Shown one piece after another: positions 20,521 through 31,140 of a DNA stretch of 64,000 nucleotides; the stretch's first letter is position 1; each line of letters opens with the position of its first letter. The notes beneath the pieces were generated by a model. The model was given only the letters and a program-made list of their open reading frames with translations. It did no database searches and was not told the DNA's origin. Source of the stretch: Xenopus tropicalis (lineage: Eukaryota; Chordata; Amphibia; Anura; Pipidae); the NCBI RefSeq assembly GCF_000004195.4, contig NC_030679.2, positions 31,919,712-31,983,711 on the forward strand. Reading direction: 5' to 3'. A program made the position numbers and the translations under genes.

Positions 20521-20736
20521 TTCACTCTTTGATAAATAGACCCCTATGTATTCTATATAAAGTTGGTCTCATAAGTATATAAATAGGATAAATTAGCTTG
20601 AATTTATGTCACAGATCCACACAAAGTGACCTTACAATTGAAAGCTGTATTGGTTTATACTTTTTAGTTCAATGTTGTCTTAAATTGGGAAAAGTATAAC
20701 AGAAGTCATCTCTTCAATCAACACCTCCTTCTATAT

Positions 20737-20906
20737 CGGTGCTTTCCAACTCTTTACATGTAGTAGGTCAATTAGTTGACAAACTGCATGTTTGTGGGCC
20801 AAATTATATTAAATTGATGTCATCCATAGAAGTCTATGGAGTCAATATGCAGGCAAAGGGCCATAAATATACCTTGGAGGGCAACATCTGGCCCACAGGC
20901 TGCCAG
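20737..20906 (+). mobile_element. Old hAT-type relic related to the 18938 family
   Basis: Starts CGGTGCTTTCCAACTCTTTA, a worn form of CAGTGCTGTCCAACTTCT, and ends GGCCCACAGGCTGCCAG without the terminal half. TTCTATAT (20729-20736 and 20907-20914) is a perfect 8-bp direct repeat at the edges, supporting a true insertion of a 3'-shortened member. Confidence 0.6.
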
Positions 20907-21042
20907 TTCTATATGGTTTTCGGAATCTGAGCCAGTAGTGCAGTAAGCGAAAACAGCAGGCAGATGCTGCTTTTAAAAGGCCTTAAAAACCAGTGAAAAT
21001 GTTCAACAAATTATATTATATGTATATTTATATATTGTAAAG

Positions 21043-21890
21043 TTGCTTAGATTTATATTTTCTTTCATTATGCAAAGAGAGTCCCTTGAGTGGAGTCTCC
21101 TTCCAAACAAGATGATCATGATCATCATGAACATGATCATGATCGAACAGAGAACATAGAGATCATCAAGGCCAAGGAACTATTAAAGGAAGTCTAGGAT
21201 AAAGTTCTGGAGAAGCACCAATCAGAGATGGGTTATATTAAAATAACTCCAAAACTTTAAACATGCCACTGAGCACTGTTAAAAGGTCTTTGGTCTGATG
21301 AGGCCAAATTTTAACTTTTCAGGCTTAGTACAAAAGCTTGATGTGGCAGATAGCAAACTTGTATCTCTAATAAAACAATATTTAGTGTTAAAGCATGGTT
21401 TTGGTAATATGTTGTGAGAATGCTTTTTTATTGGCAGCAGCTTGAAAACTGGTCAAGACTGAGAGCCAAATATAATGCAAGAAAAATGTATTTTAGTCTG
21501 CAAGAGACCTAAGATTGGGACATGTGGTTATTTCAGCAGAATTATGACCCTACAGACACAGCTACTGGAGCTACACTAAAGACAATAAACCTTGTTTAAA
21601 ATGGTAAAAATCCCAGACCTTAGTCCAATTGAGAAGCTGTAGCAAGATTAGCAAATTTATATACATCAGTATATAAATTAGCCTAAACTAGCCTTTTTGC
21701 TAGTTAGAAACCTTCCTCCAATGATTTGCAGCTGTAATTGCTGCCAAAGGTTGTTCTTCATGTAACTGACCCAAGAGGGTGAATACAACCAACAAATGTC
21801 TGCTTTTTGTGTAATTACATTTTGCCAGGAAAAAATATTTTTCACCTTCAAAATGTTGAGCCAATGAAAATAAATTTAGGAATACTGTCA
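21043..21890 (+). pseudogene. Tc1/mariner transposase relic
   Basis: Degenerate plus-strand remains of a vertebrate Tc1-like transposase, in order. Bases 21200-21260 resemble the N-terminal DNA-binding segment (frame with VLEKHQSEMGY). Bases 21285-21330 match the usual 'TKRSLWSDEAK'-like block (GGTCTTTGGTCTGATGAGGC). Bases 21531-21560 give FQQNYDPTDT where the family has FQQDNDPKHT, so the second catalytic Asp is replaced by Asn. Bases 21613-21639 give PDLSPIEKL with the Glu of the DDE triad retained, followed by a stop. Bases 21720-21780 match the C-terminal LQAVIAAKG-like end (TTGCAGCTGTAATTGCTGCC). Frameshifts and stops throughout; inactive. A matching 3' end is at 22790-22974. Confidence 0.8.
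21111..21144. repeat. GATCATGATC palindromic cluster
   Basis: ATGATCATGATCATCATG followed by ACATGATCATGATC; a self-complementary tract inside the Tc1 relic. Confidence 0.8.
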
Positions 21891-22139
21891 CGGTTAATCA
21901 TGTTAATAGTGCTGTTCCAGTACAATTCGGCACTTAAATAAATTTTTTAAAAAACATTCTTAGTTTCATTAGTTGTAAACAATAGTATATTGACTGCTAT
22001 GAACAATAGCTCCAGGTTCTAAATACATTATACAGTGAGGGGCAGAAGTAGTGGTATCCAAAATGCATTAAATATAGTTAGAAGCAGTGGGAACTTTAGC
22101 CCCAAATACATTTAATACAACAAAAGACAATGATATCTG
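21891..22139. other. Unassigned sequence inside the Tc1 relic
   Basis: Sequence between the transposase remains and the 3' end does not resemble Tc1 and is probably later insertion or divergence. Confidence 0.3.
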
Positions 22140-22380
22140 ACCTTGGCTGCAAAAAACTTTTTGGAGGGGTCTGGTGTGCAAATGCCTCTCCTGTTCCGCA
22201 CCTGCCCCCACCCTTCATGTCCCCCATCATTCCCATCTGCTATTGTAGCTCTCAAGTAGGAGAGTGGTGATAGGGGGATTTGCTATAAGCTATAAGCTGT
22301 AAAGGAAGCGGACCCCGCGGTTGTAGCCCCCTATCCCTGCGGCCACAGGGTTTGCTTCCTCTATAGTTATGTCACTGATT
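22140..22380. repeat. GC-richer dispersed repeat ending TATAGTTATGTCACTG
   Basis: Contains GGAAGCGGACCCCGCGG and ends CTATAGTTATGTCACTG, whose complement (CAGTGACATAACTATAG) is a terminus I recall from a vertebrate hAT-like repeat. The left terminus is not clear. Confidence 0.4.
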
Positions 22381-22789
22381 GTAGAGATCAAAACAATTTA
22401 GAAATAATTTTCATTGCTCAACCCGACTAGTGGTAGACATGAAAATAGCACTCTGTGGTCTTTGTGCTTCCTTAGAAATCACCTGACATGAAATAATGCA
22501 GCTCTAACCATAACAGAAAGTAGTGTTTGGAGTACAAGACAGAACTCTCCATTCATTAGCTTATGTGACCTAACATGTATGTGTGCCCTTAGTATATTTG
22601 AATTCACTGTGAATCATATGATCCCAGGAGGTGGCACTTAATTCTTAAAATGGCTCTTTTCTATTTAGTATTACCCAATGGCACATACTACTAAAAACAT
22701 ATTTTTTTTTTTTCCTGAAAATGGTTTATTTAGATGAAGCAGACTTTTTTGTTTGAGCTGTTTTATACAATATATTTTATAGAGACCTA
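22381..22789. other. Unassigned AT-rich stretch
   Basis: Nothing recognised. Confidence 0.3.
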
Positions 22790-22974
22790 CATTTTCGGGT
22801 ATAGTTTTCCTTTAAATGGGAGAATAAATTATTTGCAATTTTTCTAAATTTGTAAATAGTGTAATTTAGAAATAAAACATACACCATAAAATAATCCCTT
22901 TAACCTCTAATCCCTTTAACAAATCAAAATGAGGAAAAATCTAAGGGAGGTGGTAAATACTTATGCAAGGCACT
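22790..22974 (+). mobile_element. Tc1/mariner 3' terminus
   Basis: Ends AATACTTATGCAAGGCACTGTA, of which GGCACTGTA is a typical vertebrate Tc1 terminus. It is preceded by AACAAATCAAAATGAGG, a usual 3' UTR word. Likely the end of the 21043 element, displaced by about 0.9 kb of other sequence. Confidence 0.7.
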
Positions 22975-23500
22975 GTAGAGTGCATCCAGTAGGCTAAGTA
23001 ACCTGTCCAGCTGAGCTTTTGCATAAAGAACAAAAACAAATAACATTTTAGTTACCTTAGGGAAGAACTTGGTGTTTGTTTCATCACTTCATCCTGATGG
23101 AATATCAAACAATGGTTATAGGGCGTGTATTTTACAAACTCTTTGGACAGAAAGTCCCATGGTGGTACTCTTGACTAAACTGAATGCTTACTAAAATCAT
23201 ATCATTAAAGCTCAGCACAGATTCTCTGTAATATGAGACAGAAATGGATTTCTTTCTGCATTCTAAAAGGTTCAAAGGTTACATCAGATAGATCATTATT
23301 GTTAATCTGCTACTCATTTTCTGTGCCATAAAGCTTATGTCAGAATTGGTGTTTTGACTGCCATCATGGAGAAAACACTCCTCTCCACCTGTCACTGATT
23401 CTCATATTAATCTAGAGGGAACACTGTGCCTGAGGTAGTAAATATATCCTAGAGCAAGGAGATTATGGCAATGGGGACAAGCAGAGAGCATTTTACTGCC
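22975..23500. other. Unassigned single-copy-looking stretch
   Basis: No repeat recognised; moderate complexity. Confidence 0.35.
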
Positions 23501-23504
23501 ATTT

Positions 23505-23995
23505 GACCATTCTCTGCTTGCTTCTTTACTTAAATGCAGAGAAGACATTTGATAGAAAGCACTGACAATATATGCAACAATGCTTTCAGTATTGAAATAT
23601 TATTCCCATCAAGGTCATCTATCCCCCTCCTTTGATTTATCTAATTGGACAAGAAAAGGATGTCCTCTGTCACCTTTAATATTTGTTTTATGCATGTAAC
23701 CATTGGTCCCAATATCATTGGTGAAAATATTAAATACAAGGTAATAACTATGGATCATATTTTAACATCTAACTCTGCAGTTCCCAAATAACCAAAGATT
23801 CTTGATGAATTTATAGGTATTTATAGTCTACTTCCTTTATAAAATCAATCCAAACAAAGCACAAACTCTTGAAACAGGCTTACAAGGATCTAAAAAATCC
23901 TTAACATCCTACTAGCAAGGGAACAGTATTAAGTATTTGGGCATTAACTTAACAGCACAACTGCAAAAAAATATTTTCTAGAGATTATCTATATT
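23505..23995 (+). pseudogene. L1-clade LINE ORF2 reverse-transcriptase relic
   Basis: In shifting plus-strand frames the sequence yields YLNAEKTFDR (about 23528), KGCPLSPLIFVLCM (about 23655) and IKYLGINLT (about 23930), in the order expected for L1 ORF2 RT: motif A (LDAEKAFDR), the RQGCPLSPLLF block, and the YLGI segment. The motif A catalytic Asp reads Asn, the FADD-type motif C between the last two blocks cannot be found, and several stops interrupt. A dead fragment of about 0.5 kb. It cannot be the same copy as 1083-1480 but may be the same clade. Confidence 0.75.
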
Positions 23996-24014
23996 TTTTG
24001 TAATATCTTTATTT

Positions 24015-24290
24015 AATGGCATGGATATAGATGCAAATCTTTCATAAACCACTTTAAGTAAATAATACAATTTTTGAAGTCATTTCCTTCTCTGTAATAA
24101 TAAACCAGTACCTTGTACTTGATTGTAACTAAGCTGCATATTGGTGGCAAACAATGCTATTGGGTTTATTTAATTTGTAAATGATTTTTAGTATACTTTA
24201 GGGTATAGAGCTCAAAAGTACAGAAATATCCTTAATTCAGAAAAAAACAGGTCCCAAGCATTCTGGATAACAGATTCCAGACCTGATACA
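24015..24290 (-). mobile_element. TACAGGTATGGGACC-type TIR element, diverged copy
   Basis: On the minus strand TCAGGTCTGGAATCTGTTAT, CCAGAATGCTTGGGACCTG and CAAGTACAAGGTACTGG follow the order of the better copies at 42251-42793 and 48290-48616. The far end is not clear. Confidence 0.6.
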
Positions 24291-24744
24291 AAACTATTCT
24301 TTTTATATTCTATTTACCATTCGTTTTAAATTAAAAAAAAAATCAAACATATGGACTGACATTGAAGCAGAAATTGTAGCTTACTGTTCTTTACTTCTGA
24401 TTCTTTGGTACAATTCAAATTTGGAATACAGTTAATAGTAAATTCAAACCGAGTAATTTTCCTAGCACTGTTATTCACAGATATCACCATTTCCACTGTT
24501 AAATTTGAAATTCAGATGTATCTTTTTGGAAATCACTCAGCATTATTTTTCTTGCAGATCATTTGCAATAGATTATTCTTCATTCTGGATCAGCAGAGAA
24601 TAAGAAAACACCCAAGTCTGGTCATGACTCCTTCAGTTACACTAAAAAGGAGAAACAAGAGCTTATCTGAAAGCAAATGCATTATGAAGTACTGGCTATT
24701 TCTAAAAGCATCAGACACAGCAAAAATACATCTATTGGTTCAAA

Positions 24745-24812
24745 AATAAAATTTACATTATTTGCAATTCACACAGTATAATTTAGTAATAAAATCTACA
24801 CCATAAAAATCG
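24745..24812 (+). mobile_element. Short Tc1-like 3' fragment
   Basis: ATTTGCAATTCACACAG...ATAAAATCTACACCATAAA resembles 22815-22890 (ATTTGCAATT...ATACACCATAAA). Probably a second, older copy. Confidence 0.4.
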
Positions 24813-25163
24813 CAGAACCTTTAGACTTTCTTACATTTCTATTTGTAGAAGATTGGAGTAAAGATTTTCACAGATCGTTTACCTTCCAAAAATGCTTTTA
24901 TTTGCTTGTATCAGGAAAAAACATATTTTCCGTATAGAGACCAGTAAAAAAATTATATATACTATCTTATCAAACTCACATTGAGAAACTGGAACATTAT
25001 TGTACATCTATAAGAAATATATATATATATATTTTTTTTATAAAATATTAATAGAATATTCATAGAGCATCAGTAGCTATACTTTGTCATCGATCTCAGA
25101 AATACCTACTACTAACATAAAACAAATAATAACATACACCTATGACAAAGAAATTGGACTCCT
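24813..25163. other. Unassigned AT-rich stretch
   Basis: Contains a short (TA)n at about 25018-25031; otherwise nothing recognised. Confidence 0.3.
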
Positions 25164-25365
25164 TGATAGTCTTCATTAAGAGGCAGATTTATAAAAAATA
25201 TACCGGTATATATTTTTCTGATTTGAAAAAAGGTGAAACCTGAAATCTCGAATGCATGCTTATTTACTGAAAAGACAATCGATAGCAGTGAAATCACAGT
25301 GAAATCTACCCTTCATTTGCAGTAAAAAGTTTAAATTGAACATTGATAAATCTGACCCAAAATCA
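25164..25365. mobile_element. MITE with AGGCAGATTTATAA / TTGATAAATCTGACCC ends
   Basis: Inverted termini AGGCAGATTTATAAAAAA and CATTGATAAATCTGACCC, with GTGAAACC/TCACAGTG words inside. Non-coding. Confidence 0.5.
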
Positions 25366-25877
25366 AAATAACACACTCCAGTGATTCGGAAGTCATATGA
25401 GGTTAAAAATGCTAAATTTACTAGTACCAACTGTCCCTTTAATATCATTTCTGCTTTTTCATAGTAACTGTATTCCTGTTATCCATATTTTACTATTCAT
25501 CTCAAATTCCTCTTTTTAGTTCTTTCTTAAAGTTTATGACTATCCGTGCATTCTCGACACTGAAGGCGAGGGGACAGGGACATTTCCATTCGGAAATAAT
25601 TTTTATTCAATTCACATCAACTCTCCAAGGCAGGCAGCAGAGCCTTCCGAATAAATGTATTACGCACCTTTATCAGTCGCCCTGGTGATGGACAATGATA
25701 TAATCAATCAACTTCTTTACAATAATGTGCCACATATACTATTGTTTGCAATTCTTCAGATATAATTAAAAGCGAAGATACTTCTTTCATCATGGCAGCA
25801 GCATAGAACCATATGGTACATGGCAGTGCAATAAGCATAATAAATGTATTTTGAAGGCCTACGTGATTTGTAACCGC
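25366..25877. other. Non-repetitive block with CpG-bearing core
   Basis: No repeat recognised. Bases 25540-25720 contain CTCGACACTGAAGGCGAGG, CATTCGGAAATAATTTTTAT and TATTACGCACCTTTATCAG and stand out from the AT-rich surroundings (see findings). Confidence 0.35.
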
Positions 25878-26291
25878 TAGTGATGGGCGAAATGTTTTGG
25901 CAGGCATGGATTCGCGGCAAATTTCCGCATTTTGCCACTGGCGGATTGTTTGGCAAAACGGATGAAAAAATTTGGCGCAGAAAAATTTTGCAATGCGTCC
26001 AAAAATTGACGCAGGAATAGTTGTGCATCCAAAAATTGTCGCAAGAATAGTCGCGGGTGTCAAAAGAATAGTTGAGCATCCAAAAATTGTTGCAGGAATA
26101 GTCACGAGCATCAAAAGAATAGTCACATGTCAAATAAATAGTCGTGGGCGTCAAAATAATAGTCGCGCGTCAAAAGTATACTCGTGGGCGACAGTTTTTT
26201 TGCCAAGCAACTTTTTTGCCATTTCGTGAATCTATTGAAAGATTTGCAAATTTTCCGCCTAACCAAAATGGGACAGATTCGCTCATCTCTA
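25878..26291 (-). mobile_element. TAGTGATGAG-family hAT MITE
   Basis: Termini TAGTGATGGGCGAAATG and GATTCGCTCATCTCTA. The TSD is GTAACCGC (25870-25877) and GTAACCAC (26292-26299), one mismatch. The middle has about eight GTCGC/GGGTGTCAAAAGAATA-like short units (25985-26200), explaining the 414-bp length. Confidence 0.9.
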
Positions 26292-26489
26292 GTAACCACT
26301 GTATGTGTGTTTTTCAGTTTCTATTTTGGAATGTTGGTTTTTACATGTTCCAGTATCGGCTGCTGTTTGTATTAAGTGTTACACTTTCTGGCTGTAAAGT
26401 TTGTGCCTTATTTTATTTTTAGGAGACAATGGTTCACAGTCAAGCCCTGGCTTCTGTGTCAGACTCTCCAAGCAAAAACATGTTATAAT

Positions 26490-26735
26490 TAGAGATGAGC
26501 AAATTTTGTCGTCAGGCATGGATTCGCAGTGAATTTACGCATCGGTAAATTGTTTCGCGAAACTTTGCTGTGCGTCAAAAGTCACGGTGGAATAAAAATG
26601 GGTGTGTCCAAAATAGACGCACACAACAAAAAAGTTGTGCGACAAATGCAAATTTTTCACTGTTGCGTGAACTTTCCTGTCTTTTTGCGGATTTTTCCGA
26701 GAAGCAAAACAGGACAGATTCAGGACAGATCACTA
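26490..26735 (-). mobile_element. TAGTGATGAG-family hAT MITE
   Basis: Starts TAGAGATGAGCAAATTTTG, ends GGACAGATCACTA. Perfect TSD GTTATAAT (26482-26489, 26736-26743). The right end has a duplicated GGACAGATTC word and lacks the usual GCTCAT. Confidence 0.9.
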
Positions 26736-26781
26736 GTTATAATGTTAGTCCTAAAGCCACCAAATCTGTACTTAAGGGGAG

Positions 26782-27075
26782 TAGTGATGAGTGAATCTGT
26801 CCCAGTTTGCTTCTCTGAAAAATTCTCGAATCTCTCAAAAGATTAGCAAAACGGAGAAAAATGCGCGAAATAGCAAAAATGTTGTGCATAAAAATTTTTT
26901 TTTTTTTGCATGGGCTACAATTTTTGGTTGCAGGCTATAATTTTTGGATGCAGGGTAGAATTTTTTGATGCTGGTGACAATTTTTTTGATGCGCCCAAAA
27001 TTTTTCACAGTGAATTTTGTTGCCCATTTCAAGAAAAAAATCTGCAAATCCATGCAAATTATTTCGCCCATTACA
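26782..27075 (+). mobile_element. TAGTGATGAG-family hAT MITE
   Basis: Starts TAGTGATGAGTGAATCTGTC; ends TTTCGCCCATTACA. The middle repeats ACAATTTTTGG/ATAATTTTTGGATGC words. The TSD is not clear, perhaps because the end is mutated. Confidence 0.8.
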
Positions 27076-27235
27076 GAAGGAGACACTTGGCTTGTTCAGC
27101 AACTATTTGTTACTTCAGTATCTGAGTTTATTTGCTAGCCATTGATTAGCTTCCGTATAAAGAAGCTACATTCCATAAGCAAAAGGACATATGTAATAAA
27201 TGGCACTAAATTTGCCCAGGAGCAGTAACCTAGAG

Positions 27236-28332
27236 CAGTGCATGCGGCCCGCGACCCCCCTCTGTGTGGCCCCCCACCTGTCTGGCTGCTTTGATGGCTT
27301 ACTCTTGTGTAAACTTTAAATGGTATCAGTACTGAGATTAACTGCCCCCCCTGCATGGTTCTCACCTCAGATTCAGGCTGTATTGTTTAAACATGTAATC
27401 CCCTGTACTGTTCACACTTTTTAATCTCTGCATTGTTCCCCCCTGCAGTGTTCACACCTCAGGCTCAGGCTGTAATCACCCCCATTGTTCCCCTGTTCAC
27501 ACCTCAGGAGCAGTAGAAACCCACAAATAATCCCTGCACACTACAAAAAGAACATATACTGAGGTGGTACTGCAATAAAAAAAGTTTTTTAATATATAGT
27601 TATTGTGCAGTATGTGCAGTTATAGGAGCAGTGCCAGCATTGTGTCACTGTAGGCTGCCTGTGTGTGCCATACACACAGGCAGCATAGGGCAAGCAGAGT
27701 ATGGCACACACAGGCCAAGTTTGGCACAAACCAGCCAAGAATGGCACACACAGTGAAAGTATGGCACACGCAGGCAGGGTGGGGAAGGCAGAGTATGGCA
27801 CACACAGGCAGGGTAGGGCAGGCAGAGTATGGCACACACAGGCCAAGTTTGGCACAAACCAGCCAAGAATGGCACACACAGTGAAAGTATGGCACACGCA
27901 GGCAGGGTAGGGAAGGCAGAGTATGGCACACACAGGCAGGGTAGGGCAGGCAGAGTATGGCACACACAGGCCAAGTATGGCACAAACCAGCCAAGAATGG
28001 CACACACAGTGAAAGTATGGCACGCAGGCAGGGTAGGGCAGGCAGAGTATGGCACACACAGGCAGGGTAGGGAAGGCAGAGTATGGCACACACAGGCAGG
28101 GTAGGGCAGGCAGAGTATGGCACACAGGCAGGGTAGGGCAGGCAGAGTATGGCAGGTTTTTGCTGTACTACAACCATTAATATGGATATGGTCATGTGAT
28201 AACATGGGTGTGGTTTCAAGTGGGTGCGGTTTCAAAAAGGGGAGTGGTCAAAACTGGCTTCCATTATCGGCCCTCCACCACGTAGGTCGGAAAAATTCCG
28301 GCCCTTGGTACAACAGAAGTTGGACAGCACTG
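27236..28332 (-). mobile_element. hAT-type element with 34-bp minisatellite, copy 2
   Basis: In the reverse orientation to copies 1 and 3: begins CAGTGCATGCGGCCCGCGAC and ends GAAGTTGGACAGCACTG. The TSD ACCTAGAG is perfect (27228-27235 and 28333-28340). 1,097 bp. Contains the same GTTCACACCTCAGG arm, the array and the GACCACTCCCC-type arm. Inserted in a palindromic MITE, so it is younger than that MITE. Confidence 0.92.
27660..28155. repeat. 34-bp minisatellite with 128-bp higher-order repeat
   Basis: 34-bp CAGGCAGAGTATGGCACACA-type units. A composite block containing CAGGCCAAGT, CAAACCAGCCAAGAATGG and CACACAGTGAAAGTATGG recurs at 27711, 27839 and 27967, exactly 128 bp apart. The left end is a small palindrome (GTGTGTGCCATACACAC). 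Open frames of up to 199 codons here are array artefacts. Confidence 0.95.
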
Positions 28333-28445
28333 ACCTAGAGAAACCAATAAGATGTTTGCTTTTAAACAGGTGACCAATAAATGCTACCTGCTTTTTTGGT
28401 CACTGGGTTTTTAAACCTGGACAAACTTAGAACCTTTATTACATT

Positions 28446-29554
28446 CTGTGTCACTTTGCCAATTTTCATAATTTCTTAACTGTACACAAGGCTTCGCTGT
28501 AGCAGAAAGAAAGCACAAGTATAAGATGAACATGCAATATTTTTTTTTTCTGCAATATCAGCTAATATTTATGCAGTATATGAAATGTACTCACACATAT
28601 AAATATGCTATTTTAAAAAATAGATATTTTTTTATAATGTCAGATGTGTATTTCATGAAGATTTTTGTGCTCAAAGCAGTCAAACACATTCTGACGAAGT
28701 GACACATATATCTTCCTTGATAAATGTGTCAATGTGTTGAAACCTTCTCCTGACTGTCAAGAAATTGTTGATAAATGGGGAAATCATTGAATTGCTGGGA
28801 ATCCCTCAGGATTGCCCACTTTAGTTTCTGATAAATATGCCCCTTATTGTTGGTTTGTGTTTTTAAAGTGCAGCAATGTGATCCTGAGACAATGTGGATA
28901 GTAGGTGTGTTAATTTACAAAGATAAAGGCAAATATAAATTGTAATTTTATATTACTCGGTATATGGAAGATCCAAGGAGAAATGTAATGTTCTGTAAAC
29001 TGTTAGAAATATGTATTTTTTTTTTTATTCAAGCTCTTCTAAACGTCTCATATATAGTTCAGTCAACATACCACAACATTTGTATTTTTGCCGCTTTAAA
29101 GGGACAAGTATGCACCCATGTTTTTGTTCAACATGAGCAAGAGATATTGAGTTTATGATAAAAATGTATTCTGCATAATCTTTTAATTACAATATCCTTT
29201 TTTAATTATTAAGCACTGCCCTCTCTGGTAGTGATTTTTAACTAAGAGCAGCAGCGAAATAATAAATTATATTACTGTATACTACTAACATGCTAGAGAT
29301 CTATGCAATAATTGGCTATACAAGCCCAATAAATTTCCTTAATGTCTTTAATGCTGAGCTGTCAATATAAACGTTCAGTAATGTAAAGAGTAAAATATAT
29401 TTCCATTGTGTTATAATTTATAGTTTTTACTCTGACAGGTTAGGTCTTGGTTAGGTTCCCCCAGGAAACTTCTAGAAAGAGGGAGGGGAACCAAAAGATT
29501 TGTTGTTATTAGGGGCATGGCATAGAGGACGAGCTTTAATGACCCAAGTACCAC
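28446..29554. other. Mostly unassigned AT-rich stretch
   Basis: A GATAAATATGCCCCTTA terminus at about 28835 suggests an old MITE ending there. TTTAAAGGGACAAGTATGCAC at about 29096 resembles a T2-type start. Neither could be closed at the other end. Confidence 0.35.
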
Positions 29555-29906
29555 AGTCTCGTAAAAAAAAGGCGCGGTCACGTCAAAAAAGTGTGGGCGA
29601 CAAAGAATAGACGCGGGCGACAAAAATGACGTGGGCACGTCAAAAAAGCACGGGCAACAAAGAATAGACGCGGGCGACAAAAAAATAGACGCAGGAGACA
29701 AAAAATAGACGCGACAAAGAAAGACATGGTCACGTAAAAAAAGTGCGGGGAAAAAAGAATAGACGCAGGCGACAAAAAAGACCCGGACAACAAAAAAAAA
29801 ATTGCATGGCAAATGCTCTTTGCTAATTTTTCGCTCTTTCACAAATTTTCTTGCTGTTTCGCAAATTTTATGGCGAAGCGAAATGGGACGAATTCGCTCA
29901 TCACTA
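29555..29906 (-). mobile_element. TAGTGATGAG-family hAT MITE, 5'-truncated
   Basis: The right terminus AATTCGCTCATCACTA is intact at 29906. The body is a tract of GGGCGACAAAGAATAGACGC-like units (29570-29790). The left TAGTGATG end is missing and no TSD can be read. Confidence 0.8.
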
Positions 29907-29917
29907 GAAATAGAGGC

Positions 29918-30170
29918 TAGTGATAAGCACATTTTTTCGCAAGGCATGGATTGCTGGGAAAAAAGCCAATTGACTTCAGTGTATTTGGTCTCGTTAAAAA
30001 AAGTAATGTTTGCATAAAAATAAGATGCTGTTGTATCAAAAAAAAAGTCACAGTAGCATCAGTTACGAAAAAAAGGTGTGCATTTCACAAATTTTTTGCA
30101 GTTTTACAAATTTTTCAGCAGTTTCGTGAATTTTTCTCGAACCGAAACAGGATGGATTTGCTCATTACTA
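29918..30170 (-). mobile_element. TAGTGATGAG-family hAT MITE
   Basis: Starts TAGTGATAAGCACATTTTTT, ends TTTGCTCATTACTA. Perfect TSD ATAGAGGC (29910-29917, 30171-30178). It landed about 10 bp beyond the end of the previous copy. Confidence 0.9.
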
Positions 30171-31140
30171 ATAGAGGCCCCATGGGGAAGCTACAGTTAA
30201 AGTGTGGGCAAGGGGACCTGTAATCAGACAAATGGGAAACCTCACCTTTGCTACAAAGCTGCTCTGCCATACGTTTGTTCTTTCTCTGTGTTGGCCAGGT
30301 TGGACCTGGTGAGGCACAACAAAGTTTGGATGTCATGTTAATTTGTGTGTAGCTGAAACAGTAATTGAAACAGTTCTGCAATAAAGAATACAGTTTGGTT
30401 TAATTGTAAAATGCCTTCAGCTGATTTAGTGCAACGTAATAGCCTAAAACAGAGACACCAGCCATGGATGCCACCATTACAATTACAATTTCTTCTCATT
30501 AGCTGTCAACCACCAACATCATATATCATTCTGTTCATACTGTTTATTACTACAGCTATATTTTTGCAGGCTCATATATTCCAAAATTGCAATCCACTAT
30601 GTGCTGAAAAGTCTCTTTTTCAGATTTAGAGGACCTTCTCTTATACGTGGGAGGTGGCAATAATTTAGCTTTCTGTTTAAAGGGCAGCAGTCATTGATAC
30701 AAACATGCACCCAAACTAGAATGGATGCTTAATAACTATAAGTTTTATTATTTTCTTTATAGATTGTAAAATAGAAAGAAAGCACAAAAAGTAGAAAGGG
30801 AAAGTAGGCAAAGCTTGTGCAATATACGTATACAAATCTAAACAGGCATGTTCTTAATGGGATTCAGAGATAAAAAGGAGCAGCAGCCCCCTGACATCAG
30901 AACTGGAAAGAACTAAATGCAGTCCTTTGGGTTCTTTTTCACAAAATCATGGAATCATGATTACTACTGTGTAATTAATATTATCTATTACCTTTCAGTT
31001 CCACAAATGAATCAGTCAATACTACAGCTCATGTAAAATATTACTACATTGTGCAGCAGTGCATAGCATGCACAGCGTTTCAAATGGGCTGCCTACCGTC
31101 TTCTGGTCTAAATAATTTTTTGCATCATCAAATAAAGTTG
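30171..31140. other. Mostly unassigned stretch
   Basis: CTGTTTAAAGGGCAGCAGTC at about 30672 resembles a T2-type left end, but no right end was identified. No exon recognised. Confidence 0.35.

Larger units (their letters stand above)
27190..28445. mobile_element. Palindromic MITE split by a hAT insertion
   Basis: Left part 27190-27235 (TATGTAATAAATGGCACT to AACCTAGAG) and right part 28333-28445 (ACCTAGAGAAACCAATAAGA to ACCTTTATTACA) form one TATGTAATAAA-family element once the hAT and one TSD copy are removed. Confidence 0.85.

Noticed and set aside
24405..24749. 114-codon plus-strand frame
   Set aside because: AT-rich chance frame between TE fragments, no family resemblance.
25704..26229. 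Frames of 85-140 codons
   Set aside because: They cross the hAT boundary at 25878 and come from its internal repeat units.
27660..28155. Regularly spaced repeats that might suggest a CRISPR array
   Set aside because: Units are head-to-tail without unique spacers, inside a eukaryotic hAT element.
27589..28235. Three overlapping minus-strand frames of 178-199 codons
   Set aside because: Same 34-bp array artefact in the second hAT copy.
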